From the NCBI GenBank assembly GCA_041669745.1, contig JBAYAO010000076.1, positions 1-6,511 on the forward strand: a stretch of 6,511 nt of DNA. The letters run 5' to 3'. Below are positions 1 through 6,481 of this stretch, in pieces (positions within the stretch are counted from its first letter, which is position 1; every line of letters begins with the position of its first letter). The translations under genes were made by a program, and so were the position numbers. This DNA comes from JBAZDV01 sp041669745 (GTDB taxonomy: Archaea > Thermoplasmatota > Thermoplasmata > Methanomassiliicoccales > Methanomethylophilaceae). A model generated the notes under the pieces. That model was not told the origin of the DNA. It did not search any database and worked only from the letters and a program-made list of their open reading frames with translations.

Positions 1-80
1 AAAAAAGCCACAAAACATTTTTATAATGCCGAGCCGAGCTACAACGAAACTTGTCAAGCCGTGCCAGACCGCAACATTGA

Positions 81-388
81 CCTGCTGATTTATTTACGAT
101 ATTCGTAGCGATTTTTCTCCCGAAAACTGCGATTATCGGAAGAATGTTACAATAATTGACAGGATTTGATATCTATATACGCGCGAGTAACACTGCAGTA
201 TCCAAACTGCTCAACACATTTATCGGGTCATTATAGGGTCATTATCGGGTCATTACCTTACTGTTTCCCAACGGCCAGCATAGGTTGTACAATCCCTTCT
301 GAGTTGACACCAATTTTCTACAAATTACAGCCTGCCGATTCACGAAAAAACACGTTCCAAAACGAAAAGGTGCAAAAACCTGCCGATT
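81..388 (+). repeat. Three dispersed copies of CCTGC(C/T)GATT
   Basis: CCTGCTGATT lies at 81-90 and CCTGCCGATT at 331-340 and 379-388, all on the plus strand. The last two are identical and start 48 bp apart. They could be protein-binding sites, or remnants of duplicated sequence. No hairpin or gene is associated with them. The count is small and the function unknown. Confidence 0.3.
224..256 (+). repeat. Three tandem 11-bp repeats, (C/A)GGGTCATTA(T/C)
   Basis: Three head-to-tail 11-mers occupy 224-234 (CGGGTCATTAT), 235-245 (AGGGTCATTAT) and 246-256 (CGGGTCATTAC). Only the first and last bases vary. A period of 11 bp places each copy on about the same face of the helix, as expected for cooperative binding of a protein. 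No promoter or gene start lies close by: the nearest gene is the minus-strand ORF ending at 438. A role as recombinase arm-type sites or as an operator is possible but not shown. Confidence 0.6.
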
Positions 389-400
389 GTGTTCCTATCG

Positions 401-418
401 TGCCCCCAAAATGCCCCC
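401..418 (+). repeat. Paired TGCCCCC repeat (left copy)
   Basis: TGCCCCC occurs at 401-407 and 412-418, an 11-bp period with AAAA between. The 18-bp block is identical to 6482-6499 at the other end of the window, in the same orientation. A GTGCAC palindrome follows at 421-426 and a CGATTCG pair at 431-437/441-447. Helically phased short direct repeats near element ends are typical of arm-type sites of tyrosine recombinases. That role is an inference here; a genome-wide dispersed repeat is the alternative. Confidence 0.6.
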
Positions 419-437
419 AAGTGCACTTTACGATTCG

Positions 438-752
438 CTACGATTCGGAATCAACAAGCTCAAAACAGCACGAAAACGAATCGAAACCTGATAATTTGTC
501 CAGCTCGCCGTCGATCTTCTCACGGTATCCGTCGGCCTTGCGGTCTTCCTTCAATCTCCTTCTATAGCGTCTCTGTGTCGATACATCTATTCTGTAGAAT
601 ATGATCATGTCTATAACGCCCCAGACGAAATTCATCGCCAAGATCATCATTACCAAGTACAATGGAGTGTCGTAGGTGAAAATACCTACTCTCGCGGCGA
701 TTATGAATGTAAGCGCCATGACGAACCCGTACAACACCTCTTGGATCGCCAA
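438..752 (-). CDS. Small two-helix membrane protein, possibly truncated remnant
   Basis: I do not recognise the family with certainty. The 104-residue product has two hydrophobic segments (about residues 8-25 and 31-53, the latter containing NFVWGVIDM). A very basic stretch follows (RRYRRRLKEDRK, about 61-72), probably cytoplasmic. Two things look wrong. First, the only usual start is TTG at 750-752, yet the frame stays open 15 codons upstream to a TGA at 798-800 and reads protein-like (GHRLVEHTGPE) with no ATG, GTG or TTG. Second, codon use changes at about 497: GC-ending codons up to GELD give way to AT-rich codons encoding a tail (KLSGFDSFSCCF...) unlike the rest. Both fit a longer membrane protein whose 3' part was replaced by the repeat-bearing DNA to the left. 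It is divergent from the phosphate operon, with a TATA-like element at 791-800. Confidence 0.5.
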   Translation of the reverse strand: MAIQEVLYGFVMALTFIIAARVGIFTYDTPLYLVMMILAMNFVWGVIDMIIFYRIDVSTQRRYRRRLKEDRKADGYREKIDGELDKLSGFDSFSCCFELVDSES

Positions 753-790
753 TTCCGGTCCCGTATGTTCTACGAGCCTATGTCCGAGAA

Positions 791-800
791 TTATATATCA
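791..800 (-). promoter_or_regulatory. TATA-like element of the divergent membrane gene
   Basis: On the minus strand the sequence reads TGATATATAA from 800 to 791, a good archaeal TATA box. It lies about 40-48 bp upstream of the TTG at 752, so transcription would start near 770 and leave a short leader. The TATATATCA core (792-800) is identical to the left arm of the inverted repeat in front of pstS. Confidence 0.4.
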
Positions 801-859
801 ACTGCAATTCGGCATATTTGATACTATCCAGAGTTTGATTTCGGTATAATTATGTAGTT

Positions 860-888
860 ATATATATCATATATAGAGTGATATATAT
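860..888. promoter_or_regulatory. 10-bp inverted repeat, candidate operator of the pst operon
   Basis: ATATATATCA at 860-869 is the exact reverse complement of TGATATATAT at 879-888, with a 9-bp spacer. Arm centres are 19 bp apart, about two helical turns, as for a dimeric regulator. The right arm coincides with the probable TATA box of pstS, so a bound protein would block TBP. The low complexity of the arms raises the chance of coincidence. The AbrB-PhoU product of the operon is a possible ligand, purely by inference. Confidence 0.4.
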
Positions 889-889
889 T
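879..889 (+). promoter_or_regulatory. TATA box of the pstS-pstCA-pstB-phoU operon
   Basis: TGATATATATT fits an archaeal TATA box. Transcription would begin about 25 bp downstream, near 908-912, giving a leader that keeps the ribosome site at 924-928. A second AT-rich candidate, GAATATATAT at 901-910, would start transcripts near 932-936 and give almost leaderless mRNA, so the first is preferred. Confidence 0.5.
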
Positions 890-923
890 ATTTCGACATC
901 GAATATATATGGCATCATCAATC

Positions 924-938
924 GGTGAATCAAGGTGA
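924..938 (+). promoter_or_regulatory. Duplicated GGTGA ribosome site creating two possible pstS starts
   Basis: GGTGA at 924-928 lies 6 nt before GTG at 935. A second GGTGA at 934-938 contains that GTG and itself lies 5 nt before TTG at 944. Both pairs have good Shine-Dalgarno spacing, so PstS may begin MNTLNTNTK or three residues later at TTG. Either start leaves the membrane anchor intact. Confidence 0.45.
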
Positions 939-1792
939 ATACCTTGAACACAAATACAAAGATCATAGCAGTCGTTGCCGTCATCGTTATTGTTGCGGCC
1001 GGAGCATGGCTTGCTCTCGGACACAACAATAACAATGGAGACGACACAGTTACAATCACCATCGCGGGATCGACGACCGTCGCACCCATCATGATGGCTG
1101 TCGAAGAGGTTTACGAAAAAGAAAACAACGTCGATCTCCAGATCACGGCAAACGGATCCGGAGCAGGCGCATCTGCGGCGATCAACGGAACGGCAGACAT
1201 CGGAATGCTTTCCCGTGACCTTAAGGCCTCGGAAGTCGAAAGCGGTCTTGTTTCGACCACGATCGGACTTGACGGTATTGCGGTCATCATCAACAGCAAC
1301 GTGACCGGAGTCACCAACCTTACGGTCGAACAGCTTGCAAAGATCTACAGCGGAGAGATCACCAACTGGAGCGAGGTCGGAGGAAACAACCTTAAGATCA
1401 GCGTCATCAGCAGAGAGGACGGATCCGGAACCCGTGACGGTTTCGAGTCCGCTATGGTGAAGGTCGACAGCAATTTCGAGATCCTCACAGAGAAGATCGA
1501 AGTTGCAAGCACCAACGCGGTCATCAGCTCCGTTGACAGAACATCCGGTTCCATCGGATACATCAGCGTCGGATACACCTCAAAGATCGGAAGCAACACC
1601 GTACTCCTCGAGGTAAACGGCGTCGAAGCGACAGCAGAGAACGTCGTCAACGGAACATACGCTATCCAGAGAGACCTCATCCTTGCAACCAAAGGCGAGC
1701 CTACCGGAGAGGTCGCAGACCTAATCAACTGGATCCTCAGCGATGCCGGACAGGCCCTCGTAGAAGAGAAAGGATACGTTCCCCTCAGCTGA
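935..1792 (+). CDS. pstS: PstS, membrane-anchored phosphate-binding protein
   Basis: This is the extracytoplasmic phosphate receptor of the PstSCAB ABC importer, 285 residues with GTG as start (TTG at 944 is the alternative). Residues 10-29 form one hydrophobic helix, followed by an Asn-rich linker (HNNNNGDD, 30-37). There is no lipobox cysteine, so the protein is probably tethered by an uncleaved signal anchor, although cleavage cannot be excluded. The periplasmic-binding fold follows, with AGSTTVAP (44-51), NGSGAG (73-78), ADIGMLSR (87-94) and REDGSGTRDGF (160-170). R160, D162, S164 and T166 keep the spacing of E. coli PstS R135, D137, S139 and T141, which contact phosphate. Six N-x-S/T sequons (N73, N84, N122, N128, N144, N239) suggest a glycosylated surface protein. 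It is first in the operon; its TGA overlaps the ribosome site of the permease gene 9 nt downstream. The family call is secure. Confidence 0.95.
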   Translation: MNTLNTNTKIIAVVAVIVIVAAGAWLALGHNNNNGDDTVTITIAGSTTVAPIMMAVEEVYEKENNVDLQITANGSGAGASAAINGTADIGMLSRDLKASEVESGLVSTTIGLDGIAVIINSNVTGVTNLTVEQLAKIYSGEITNWSEVGGNNLKISVISREDGSGTRDGFESAMVKVDSNFEILTEKIEVASTNAVISSVDRTSGSIGYISVGYTSKIGSNTVLLEVNGVEATAENVVNGTYAIQRDLILATKGEPTGEVADLINWILSDAGQALVEEKGYVPLS

Positions 1793-1801
1793 GGTCTTTA
1801 A

Positions 1802-3757
1802 ATGACAAACACTCGGGATGGATTCGCAACAAAAAAGAGGTTCAACACCGACGTGATCTCACGTTACGCCCTTATGGCAGTTGCCTCTTTGACCGTCCTG
1901 ATCCTTTTCTTTATTATCCTTTTCATTGTTTACAACTCAACAGATGCGATAGCCGATGTAGGATTATGGGAATTCCTGACCGGAACTGTCTGGAAACCGT
2001 CTGCGGATGCATACGGTGCTGTCCCGGTTATCGTAGGTACTATCCTGGTAACAGCAGGATCGGTCGCAATAGCGGTCCCCATAGGGGTCGGTGCGGCCAT
2101 TTACATTTCAGAAGTATCATCTGAACGCGCAAGAAGGATACTGAAACCCGCCGTAGAACTGTTTGCGGGTATTCCTTCGGTCGTTTACGGATTCTTCGGA
2201 TTAGTTGTGATGATACCGTTCCTGAGCGGGATCTTCTCGGAACAGATGCCTACCGGATTCGCATGGATCACGGGATCGCTCCTGTTGGGGATCATGGCCC
2301 TGCCTACGATCATCTCGGTATCCGAAGATTCGCTCAAAGCGGTTCCGCGTTCATACAGGGAAGCATCGTTGGCCATGGGTGCCACAAAATGGGAGACGAC
2401 AAAGAAGATCGTCGTCCCCGCAGCAGTCTCCGGAATATCCGCGGCCGTCATACTCGGTATCGGAAGGGCCATAGGAGAGACAATGGCCGTCATGATGGTC
2501 ACCGGAAACGCGGCGATCATCCCGGAACCTCTGTGGAACATATTCTCATACATCAGGACTATCACGGCATCCCTCGCACTTGAGATGCCAGAAGTGGTTG
2601 TCGGGAGTACACACTACTCTGCATTGTTCGTACTGGCACTGTTCCTTATGATAATGGTATTGGCGATCAACCTGATAGCCGGATATGTTGTGAAAAGGAC
2701 CAAGATGAAGTTCGAGGGAAACGTCAGCGAAGGACGCTTCTCCGATCTTCTGAAAAAGGAAAAGATCAGAGACATCAAGACCGCAGCAGGTCTTGCGATA
2801 ATATTCTTAATAGTACTCTTGGCAGCGACGCTGTTCGTAGATCTTACGATGTCGGCAGTGATCGCTCTTGCCGCAGTCATAATGTACAAAGTATTGGCGG
2901 CAGGACTGTCCAAACTGTCCAGAAAGACGATAGAGAAGCTAGCCCACCTGAGCCTGCTGGCTATAATCCTTCTGGTCATCGGCATGCTTGTCGTTATAAT
3001 TGGCGACATAGTCATAAACGCCCTCCCTTCCCTCAACCTGGAATTCATCACCGAATACCCGAAGAACATGGGAACCGAAGGCGGAATATTCCCCGCGATA
3101 GTGGGAACCCTCGAACTCGTGGCCGGAACGGCATTGATCGCTCTCCCCATCGGAATATTCTCCGGAGCATATCTGGCGGAATACGCCGTGAGCGGAAAGA
3201 CGACATCGCTGATCAGACATGCGATAGACGTGCTTAACGGAACACCTTCTATCGTGTTCGGTCTGTTCGGTATGACCGCTTTGGTCATATTCTTCGGATT
3301 CGGATACTCGCTGATCGCGGGATGTATCTCACTGGCACTGATGATAATGCCCGTCATAATAAGAACGACGGAGGAGGCCGTCAGAAGCGTACCCCATGAA
3401 TTGAGGGAAGCGTCCAGGGCAATGGGCGCCAACAAGTGGCAGACGACCGTGAAGATCGTCCTTCCGGCGGCATTCGGAGGTATCATGACCGGTTCCATCT
3501 TGGGACTGGGACGTGCGGCCGGAGAGACCGCTCCGATCATGTTCACCGCCGTGGTGCTCATGCAGTCATCCCTGTCGGATTCGATATTCGACCCCGTCAT
3601 GGCGCTTCCTTACCACCTGTATTATCTGGCAACAGAGGGAACTGCCGACCCTTCGATGCAGTACGCAACAGCACTGGTGCTTCTGGTCATCGTGCTTTCG
3701 ATGTTCATACTGGCATCCGTGATCAGAGAACGCAGCAACAAGAAGAACAAATGGTGA
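1802..3757 (+). CDS. pstCA: Fused PstC-PstA phosphate permease
   Basis: One 651-residue frame carries both channel subunits of the phosphate ABC importer, normally two proteins of about 300 residues. Residues 1-305 are PstC-like, with about six helices starting at 23-45 and an EAA coupling loop at 187-213 ([16 protein letters not shown]). Residues about 400-651 are PstA-like, with conserved [11 protein letters not shown] (451-461), [13 protein letters not shown] (478-490) and a second EAA loop at 536-562 ([16 protein letters not shown]). Between them lie a charged linker (about 306-326) and two extra hydrophobic segments (about 329-345 and 348-366) before the first PstA helix at about 383-405. 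Extra helices keep the PstA half in the correct orientation after the even-helix PstC half. No stop or frameshift breaks the join. ATG at 1802 follows GAGGT (1791-1795), which overlaps the pstS stop. Fused Pst permeases are known elsewhere, notably in mollicutes, so the fusion is credible. Confidence 0.93.
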   Translation: MTNTRDGFATKKRFNTDVISRYALMAVASLTVLILFFIILFIVYNSTDAIADVGLWEFLTGTVWKPSADAYGAVPVIVGTILVTAGSVAIAVPIGVGAAIYISEVSSERARRILKPAVELFAGIPSVVYGFFGLVVMIPFLSGIFSEQMPTGFAWITGSLLLGIMALPTIISVSEDSLKAVPRSYREASLAMGATKWETTKKIVVPAAVSGISAAVILGIGRAIGETMAVMMVTGNAAIIPEPLWNIFSYIRTITASLALEMPEVVVGSTHYSALFVLALFLMIMVLAINLIAGYVVKRTKMKFEGNVSEGRFSDLLKKEKIRDIKTAAGLAIIFLIVLLAATLFVDLTMSAVIALAAVIMYKVLAAGLSKLSRKTIEKLAHLSLLAIILLVIGMLVVIIGDIVINALPSLNLEFITEYPKNMGTEGGIFPAIVGTLELVAGTALIALPIGIFSGAYLAEYAVSGKTTSLIRHAIDVLNGTPSIVFGLFGMTALVIFFGFGYSLIAGCISLALMIMPVIIRTTEEAVRSVPHELREASRAMGANKWQTTVKIVLPAAFGGIMTGSILGLGRAAGETAPIMFTAVVLMQSSLSDSIFDPVMALPYHLYYLATEGTADPSMQYATALVLLVIVLSMFILASVIRERSNKKNKW

Positions 3758-3762
3758 TCAGA

Positions 3763-4521
3763 ATGAATGAAATAATATTGGACATCAAGGACGTCAATCT
3801 CTGGTATGGGGAGAAACAGGCCCTGTTCGATGTCAGCATGCCCGTGGAGAGCAACAGGATCACTGCATTGATCGGACCTTCCGGATGCGGTAAATCCACC
3901 CTCCTTAGGAGCATGAACAGAATGAACGACCTGGTGTCCGGATGCAGGATCGAAGGGAAGATGGAGTTCCGCGGGAACGACATCTACGACCCCAGCAACG
4001 ACGTGAACTCGATCAGGAAGAAGATCGGAATGATCTTCCAGAGACCGAACCCGTTCCCCATGTCCATACGCGACAACATCACGTACGGACCGAAGATCCA
4101 CGGCATCACGGACAAGAAGGAATTGAATGAGATCGTAGAGAGGACCCTGCAGCAGGCGGCCCTTTGGGACGAGGTGGGAGACAGGCTCGACAAATCGGCT
4201 CTGGCACTGTCCGGAGGACAACAGCAGAGACTGTGCATCGCAAGGGCACTTTCCACCAACCCGGAGATCATCCTCATGGATGAACCGACCTCTGCTTTGG
4301 ACCCTATAGCGACCTCGAAGATCGAAGACCTCGCATGCGAACTGCAGAAAGACTACACAGTGGTCATCGTCACACACAACATGCAGCAGGCCTCCAGGAT
4401 AAGCGACAAAACTGGGTTCATGTACCTCGGAAAGATGATCGAATTCGACGATACGGAGAAGATCTTCAACAAACCGAAGGAAGAGACCACCGAGAGATAC
4501 ATCACGGGAAGGTTCGGATGA
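3763..4521 (+). CDS. pstB: PstB, phosphate importer ATPase
   Basis: This is the ABC ATPase that dimerises on the cytoplasmic EAA loops of the permease and powers phosphate uptake. The 252 residues are the usual PstB length. Motifs in order: Walker [10 protein letters not shown] (38-46), Q-loop region [11 protein letters not shown] (about 91-101), which is characteristic of PstB, signature LSGGQQQR (149-156), Walker B ILMDEP (170-175) followed by TSALDP, and switch histidine H205 in VTHNMQQA. It ends YITGRFG, a typical PstB C-terminus. ATG at 3763 is chosen because GGTGA (3753-3757), overlapping the permease stop, sits 5 nt upstream. In-frame ATG 3751 and GTG 3754 would overlap the permease gene and lack a ribosome site. 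All catalytic residues are present, so it should be active. phoU begins 4 nt after its stop. Confidence 0.96.
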   Translation: MNEIILDIKDVNLWYGEKQALFDVSMPVESNRITALIGPSGCGKSTLLRSMNRMNDLVSGCRIEGKMEFRGNDIYDPSNDVNSIRKKIGMIFQRPNPFPMSIRDNITYGPKIHGITDKKELNEIVERTLQQAALWDEVGDRLDKSALALSGGQQQRLCIARALSTNPEIILMDEPTSALDPIATSKIEDLACELQKDYTVVIVTHNMQQASRISDKTGFMYLGKMIEFDDTEKIFNKPKEETTERYITGRFG

Positions 4522-4525
4522 TAAT

Positions 4526-5173
4526 ATGAAGAAATTCGAAGAAGATATGAGAAAGGTCGTCAACAACACCTGCGACATGGGCAGTCTTGCCGTATCGCTC
4601 CTGAAGGACAGCGTATCTGCCCTGACAGACGACGATACAGAGAAAGCACAGTCCGTGATAGACAGATTCGACCGCATAACGTACTACGACGGTCTGATAG
4701 AAGAGGATGCCATAAGGATCCTGACACTCTATCAGCCCACCGCAATAGATATCCGGACGTTATCGACGATACTCAAATCGATAACATACATGGAAAGGAC
4801 CGCGAAGAACTGCAAGAACACGGCGAAAGCGGAGCTCATACTCCATGAGACCAAACATAACCAGATCCCCGAGATCGAAGAGATGGGAAGGATAGCGATC
4901 GAGATGATCGAGATCTCTGTGAACGGTTTCAGGAACAAGAGCGTCGAAGGCTTTGACAGACTGAGAACATTGGATGACAGGCTGGACGCCCTCAGAAACT
5001 CCAGTCTTGCGGACGGTGTCGCGTTCATAGAGAAGGACCCTCAGGAGACCGCTTCGTACCTACAGAGCATAACGGTGTCGAGATATCTGGAAAGGATCGG
5101 AGATCAGGCGTGTAAGATCGCGGAAAAGGTCACCTACATGGTCTGCGGAAAGCATGTGGAGATAGATACCTGA
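4526..5173 (+). CDS. phoU: PhoU, phosphate transport accessory regulator
   Basis: The product is a two-repeat, all-helical PhoU protein of 215 residues, near the usual family length. In bacteria PhoU restrains Pst transport and phosphate signalling, with metal clusters bound through E/D-x-x-x-D motifs. The second repeat has a canonical motif, YLERIGDQACKIAE (187-200). The first repeat, after LYQPTAIDIR (68-77), reads MERTAKNCKNTA (89-100), so the expected aspartate of ERxxD is Lys94. One metal site may therefore be missing. ATG 4526 lies 4 nt after the pstB stop and follows a GGATGAT ribosome-like site (4516-4522), so translation is probably coupled. There is no DNA-binding domain. It is likely a cytoplasmic protein acting on PstB or a partner regulator; which one cannot be read from the sequence. 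Confidence 0.92.
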   Translation: MKKFEEDMRKVVNNTCDMGSLAVSLLKDSVSALTDDDTEKAQSVIDRFDRITYYDGLIEEDAIRILTLYQPTAIDIRTLSTILKSITYMERTAKNCKNTAKAELILHETKHNQIPEIEEMGRIAIEMIEISVNGFRNKSVEGFDRLRTLDDRLDALRNSSLADGVAFIEKDPQETASYLQSITVSRYLERIGDQACKIAEKVTYMVCGKHVEIDT

Positions 5174-5179
5174 GTGTGT

Positions 5180-5214
5180 CTATATATTCAATAAACAAAC
5201 TATATATTTAGGAG
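5180..5214 (+). promoter_or_regulatory. Internal promoter candidates and ribosome site of the second PhoU gene
   Basis: CTATATATT occurs twice, at 5180-5188 and 5200-5208, 20 bp apart, in the 51-bp gap after phoU. Each resembles an archaeal TATA box. The upstream copy would start transcripts near 5210, just before GGAG (5211-5214). The downstream copy would start near 5230, close to the alternative GTG at 5231. The gap is the largest inside the operon, so separate expression of the regulator is plausible. Confidence 0.4.
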
Positions 5215-5224
5215 ATGCAGTCCG

Positions 5225-6211
5225 ATGATCGTGGAAATAAGAAAGATCCAGATCACCGGCGGCTCCTCTTTCATGGTGACGCTTCCCAAGGATTGGGCAG
5301 AATCTGCCGGTATCAAAAAGAACGACCCCGTCTCCCTGGAACCCCAGCCGGACGGCAGTTTGCTGATAAGCACGGGTAAACAGACCGACGGTCCGAAGAG
5401 CGTCAAGACCATCAAGGCATGCGATGACCAGCTGTTCCTATACAGACAGTTGATCGGAGCGTATATCTCGGGTCACAGGGAGATCGAAATCGTCTCCGAA
5501 TCGAGACTTTCCGGTTCAATTACCGAGACCGTCTCCAATTTCACCCAGACCGCCATAGGCCTGGAGATCGTCGAAGAAAGCGAGAAGCAAATCCTCGTCA
5601 AAGACCTGATGGACCACACGAAGATGATCCCCAGGAAGAGCATCGAAAGGATGAAGGTCCTGGTAAGCAGCATGCTGAAAGATACTCTGTCGTTCGAAGG
5701 GGATGTGTCCGTACTATCTAACATGGATCAGAGGGATACGGAGGTGGACAGGATCAACTGGCTGGTATCCAGACAGGTGAACATCTACCTCAGGGACCTG
5801 TCCATGTGCAGAAAGATGGAGATTGCACCGTACGAGATAGCGGGATACCGTATCGCATGCAGGACCATGGAGAGGATAGGAGATCACGCCGTCACCATTG
5901 CGAAGAACATCGTCAAACTCAGCAACGAGAACAAGGTCCCGAAGGACCGTGCCGTCGATGCGGTCTGCGGAGACATAATAATGCTCTTCGAGAACTCCCT
6001 CGACAGCCTTCTGAAGAAGGATATGGTCCGTGCAGAAGAATGCATAGAACTCAGCGGAAAGACCGTCGACTCTGTGAAAAAAGTATTCAAGAAGACGGAG
6101 ACCGACCCCGATATCGCATCGCCGATCAGTACGATCGCGGCAAGTGCCAGAAGGATCACGGAATACTGCGCGGACATCTCGGAGCATACGATAAACGTCG
6201 GAATGGAATGA
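5225..6211 (+). CDS. AbrB-PhoU family phosphate uptake regulator
   Basis: The 328-residue product begins with a short swapped-hairpin AbrB/SpoVT-like domain (residues about 4-50: EIRKIQITGGSSFMVTLPKDW, then a PDGSLLI strand), a DNA-binding fold. A linking region (about 65-135, with GAYISGHREIEIV and IGLEIVEESEKQI) and PhoU repeats follow. The first PhoU repeat has a canonical motif, MERIGDHAVTIA (215-226). The second (SARRITEYCADISEH, 307-321) lacks the ERxxD form. This architecture is common in archaea, where such proteins are called phosphate uptake regulators; direct DNA binding at the operon is inference. ATG 5225 has GGAG 10 nt upstream. GTG 5231 would give MEIRKIQ, which matches the usual start of this family and could be used on a leaderless transcript. 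It is the last gene before the terminator. Confidence 0.9.
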   Translation: MIVEIRKIQITGGSSFMVTLPKDWAESAGIKKNDPVSLEPQPDGSLLISTGKQTDGPKSVKTIKACDDQLFLYRQLIGAYISGHREIEIVSESRLSGSITETVSNFTQTAIGLEIVEESEKQILVKDLMDHTKMIPRKSIERMKVLVSSMLKDTLSFEGDVSVLSNMDQRDTEVDRINWLVSRQVNIYLRDLSMCRKMEIAPYEIAGYRIACRTMERIGDHAVTIAKNIVKLSNENKVPKDRAVDAVCGDIIMLFENSLDSLLKKDMVRAEECIELSGKTVDSVKKVFKKTETDPDIASPISTIAASARRITEYCADISEHTINVGME

Positions 6212-6220
6212 TCATTTCCG

Positions 6221-6254
6221 GGAGGCCTCTGCAGCCTCCTTCTTTTCTTTTCCT
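6221..6254 (+). terminator. Hairpin plus T-rich tract ending the operon
   Basis: GGAGGC (6221-6226) pairs with GCCTCC (6234-6239) around a 7-nt loop, followed by a T-rich run with C interruptions (6240-6254). It begins 10 nt after the last stop codon. Archaea can terminate on T-runs alone; the hairpin adds support. Confidence 0.65.
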
Positions 6255-6355
6255 TTACGAAAAATAGTCTACATGTCGACTGAATTTCGATTCTAATCGA
6301 TCTGCGTGATAACGACGAAATCGCAATGAGAAAATTGTTTCGAAACGGGAATCGT

Positions 6356-6399
6356 CTTGTAATCAGAGGTCGGGGATTCGAATTCCTCAGGTGGCTCCA
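6356..6399 (+). other. 3' half of tRNA-Thr(UGU); probable integration attachment site
   Basis: The sequence is a tRNA from the anticodon loop to the 3' end. Anticodon loop CTTGTAA is at 6356-6362 (anticodon TGT 6358-6360) and 3' anticodon strand TCAGA at 6363-6367. The variable segment GGTC is at 6368-6371. The T arm is GGGGA/TCCTC around TTCGAAT (6372-6388), with all five pairs intact including one G-T. The 3' acceptor strand AGGTGGC is at 6389-6395, then discriminator T and CCA (6397-6399). U73 fits archaeal tRNA-Thr. The expected 5' partners (TCTGA before the loop, a D arm, and an acceptor strand near GCCACCT) are absent from the preceding 140 bases. A fragment beginning exactly at the anticodon loop is what tyrosine recombinases leave when they integrate in a tRNA gene. 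A trans-split tRNA half or a decayed gene is less likely. Confidence 0.75.
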
Positions 6400-6403
6400 A
6401 TAT

Positions 6404-6413
6404 CTTTATATAC
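6404..6413 (+). promoter_or_regulatory. TATA-like box just after the tRNA fragment
   Basis: CTTTATATAC is close to an ideal archaeal TATA box, 5 bp beyond the CCA end. Transcription would start near 6436, but a T-rich tract begins at 6443 and no gene starts before the window ends. It may serve a gene beyond the edge or be vestigial. Confidence 0.35.
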
Positions 6414-6442
6414 AATGAGCGTCAGAGCTTATAAAGAACCAC

Positions 6443-6459
6443 TTATTTTTTCGGTTTTT
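6443..6459 (+). terminator. Oligo-T terminator-like tract
   Basis: TTATTTTTTCGGTTTTT is a double T-run about 45 bp downstream of the tRNA 3' end. Archaeal tRNA transcripts commonly end at such T-runs, so this may be the original tRNA-Thr terminator left in place. Confidence 0.35.
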
Positions 6460-6481
6460 CGAATTTCGTAAAAAACGACGA

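Larger units (their letters stand above)
1..437. other. Repeat-bearing intergenic stretch without a convincing gene
   Basis: I see no credible gene in these 437 bases. Frame 1 on the plus strand is open from the window edge to a TAG at 106-108 (35 codons, ending LIYLRYS). This could be the tail of a gene starting left of the window, but that length is expected by chance and the residues match nothing I recognise. A 133-codon plus-strand reading from 166 runs through repeats and across the antisense of the next gene, and has no protein character. The stretch holds several short repeats, annotated separately, and a 13-bp palindrome at 95-107 (TACGA, TAT, TCGTA). Its composition differs from the operon: many A-runs and CGAAA/CGATT words. 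This suggests non-housekeeping DNA, possibly an element end. Confidence 0.5.

Noticed and set aside
224..418. CRISPR array
   Set aside because: The repeats are 7-11 bp, contiguous or irregularly spaced, without 25-37 bp repeats and uniform spacers, and no cas gene is present.
166..567. 133-codon plus-strand reading frame
   Set aside because: It crosses repeats and the antisense of the membrane gene, lacks a ribosome site, and its product shows no domain or sensible composition.
2614..3600. 328-codon minus-strand frame opposite the PstA half
   Set aside because: It mirrors conserved permease coding sequence; long antisense openings are common opposite such hydrophobic genes.
1802..3757. Two separate genes pstC and pstA with a missed stop
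   Set aside because: The frame is continuous through the linker, and I see no internal ribosome site plus start at the expected PstA beginning that would require two products.
3622..4677. Long minus-strand reading frame opposite pstB
   Set aside because: It is antisense to the PstB catalytic motifs and phoU, which are clearly the coding strand; it has no recognisable protein features of its own.
6300..6399. Complete or trans-split tRNA-Thr gene
   Set aside because: No 5' acceptor strand, D arm or 5' anticodon strand is found in the preceding 140 bases, and no TATA box stands in front of the 3' half as a split-gene transcript would need. An attachment-site remnant explains it better.
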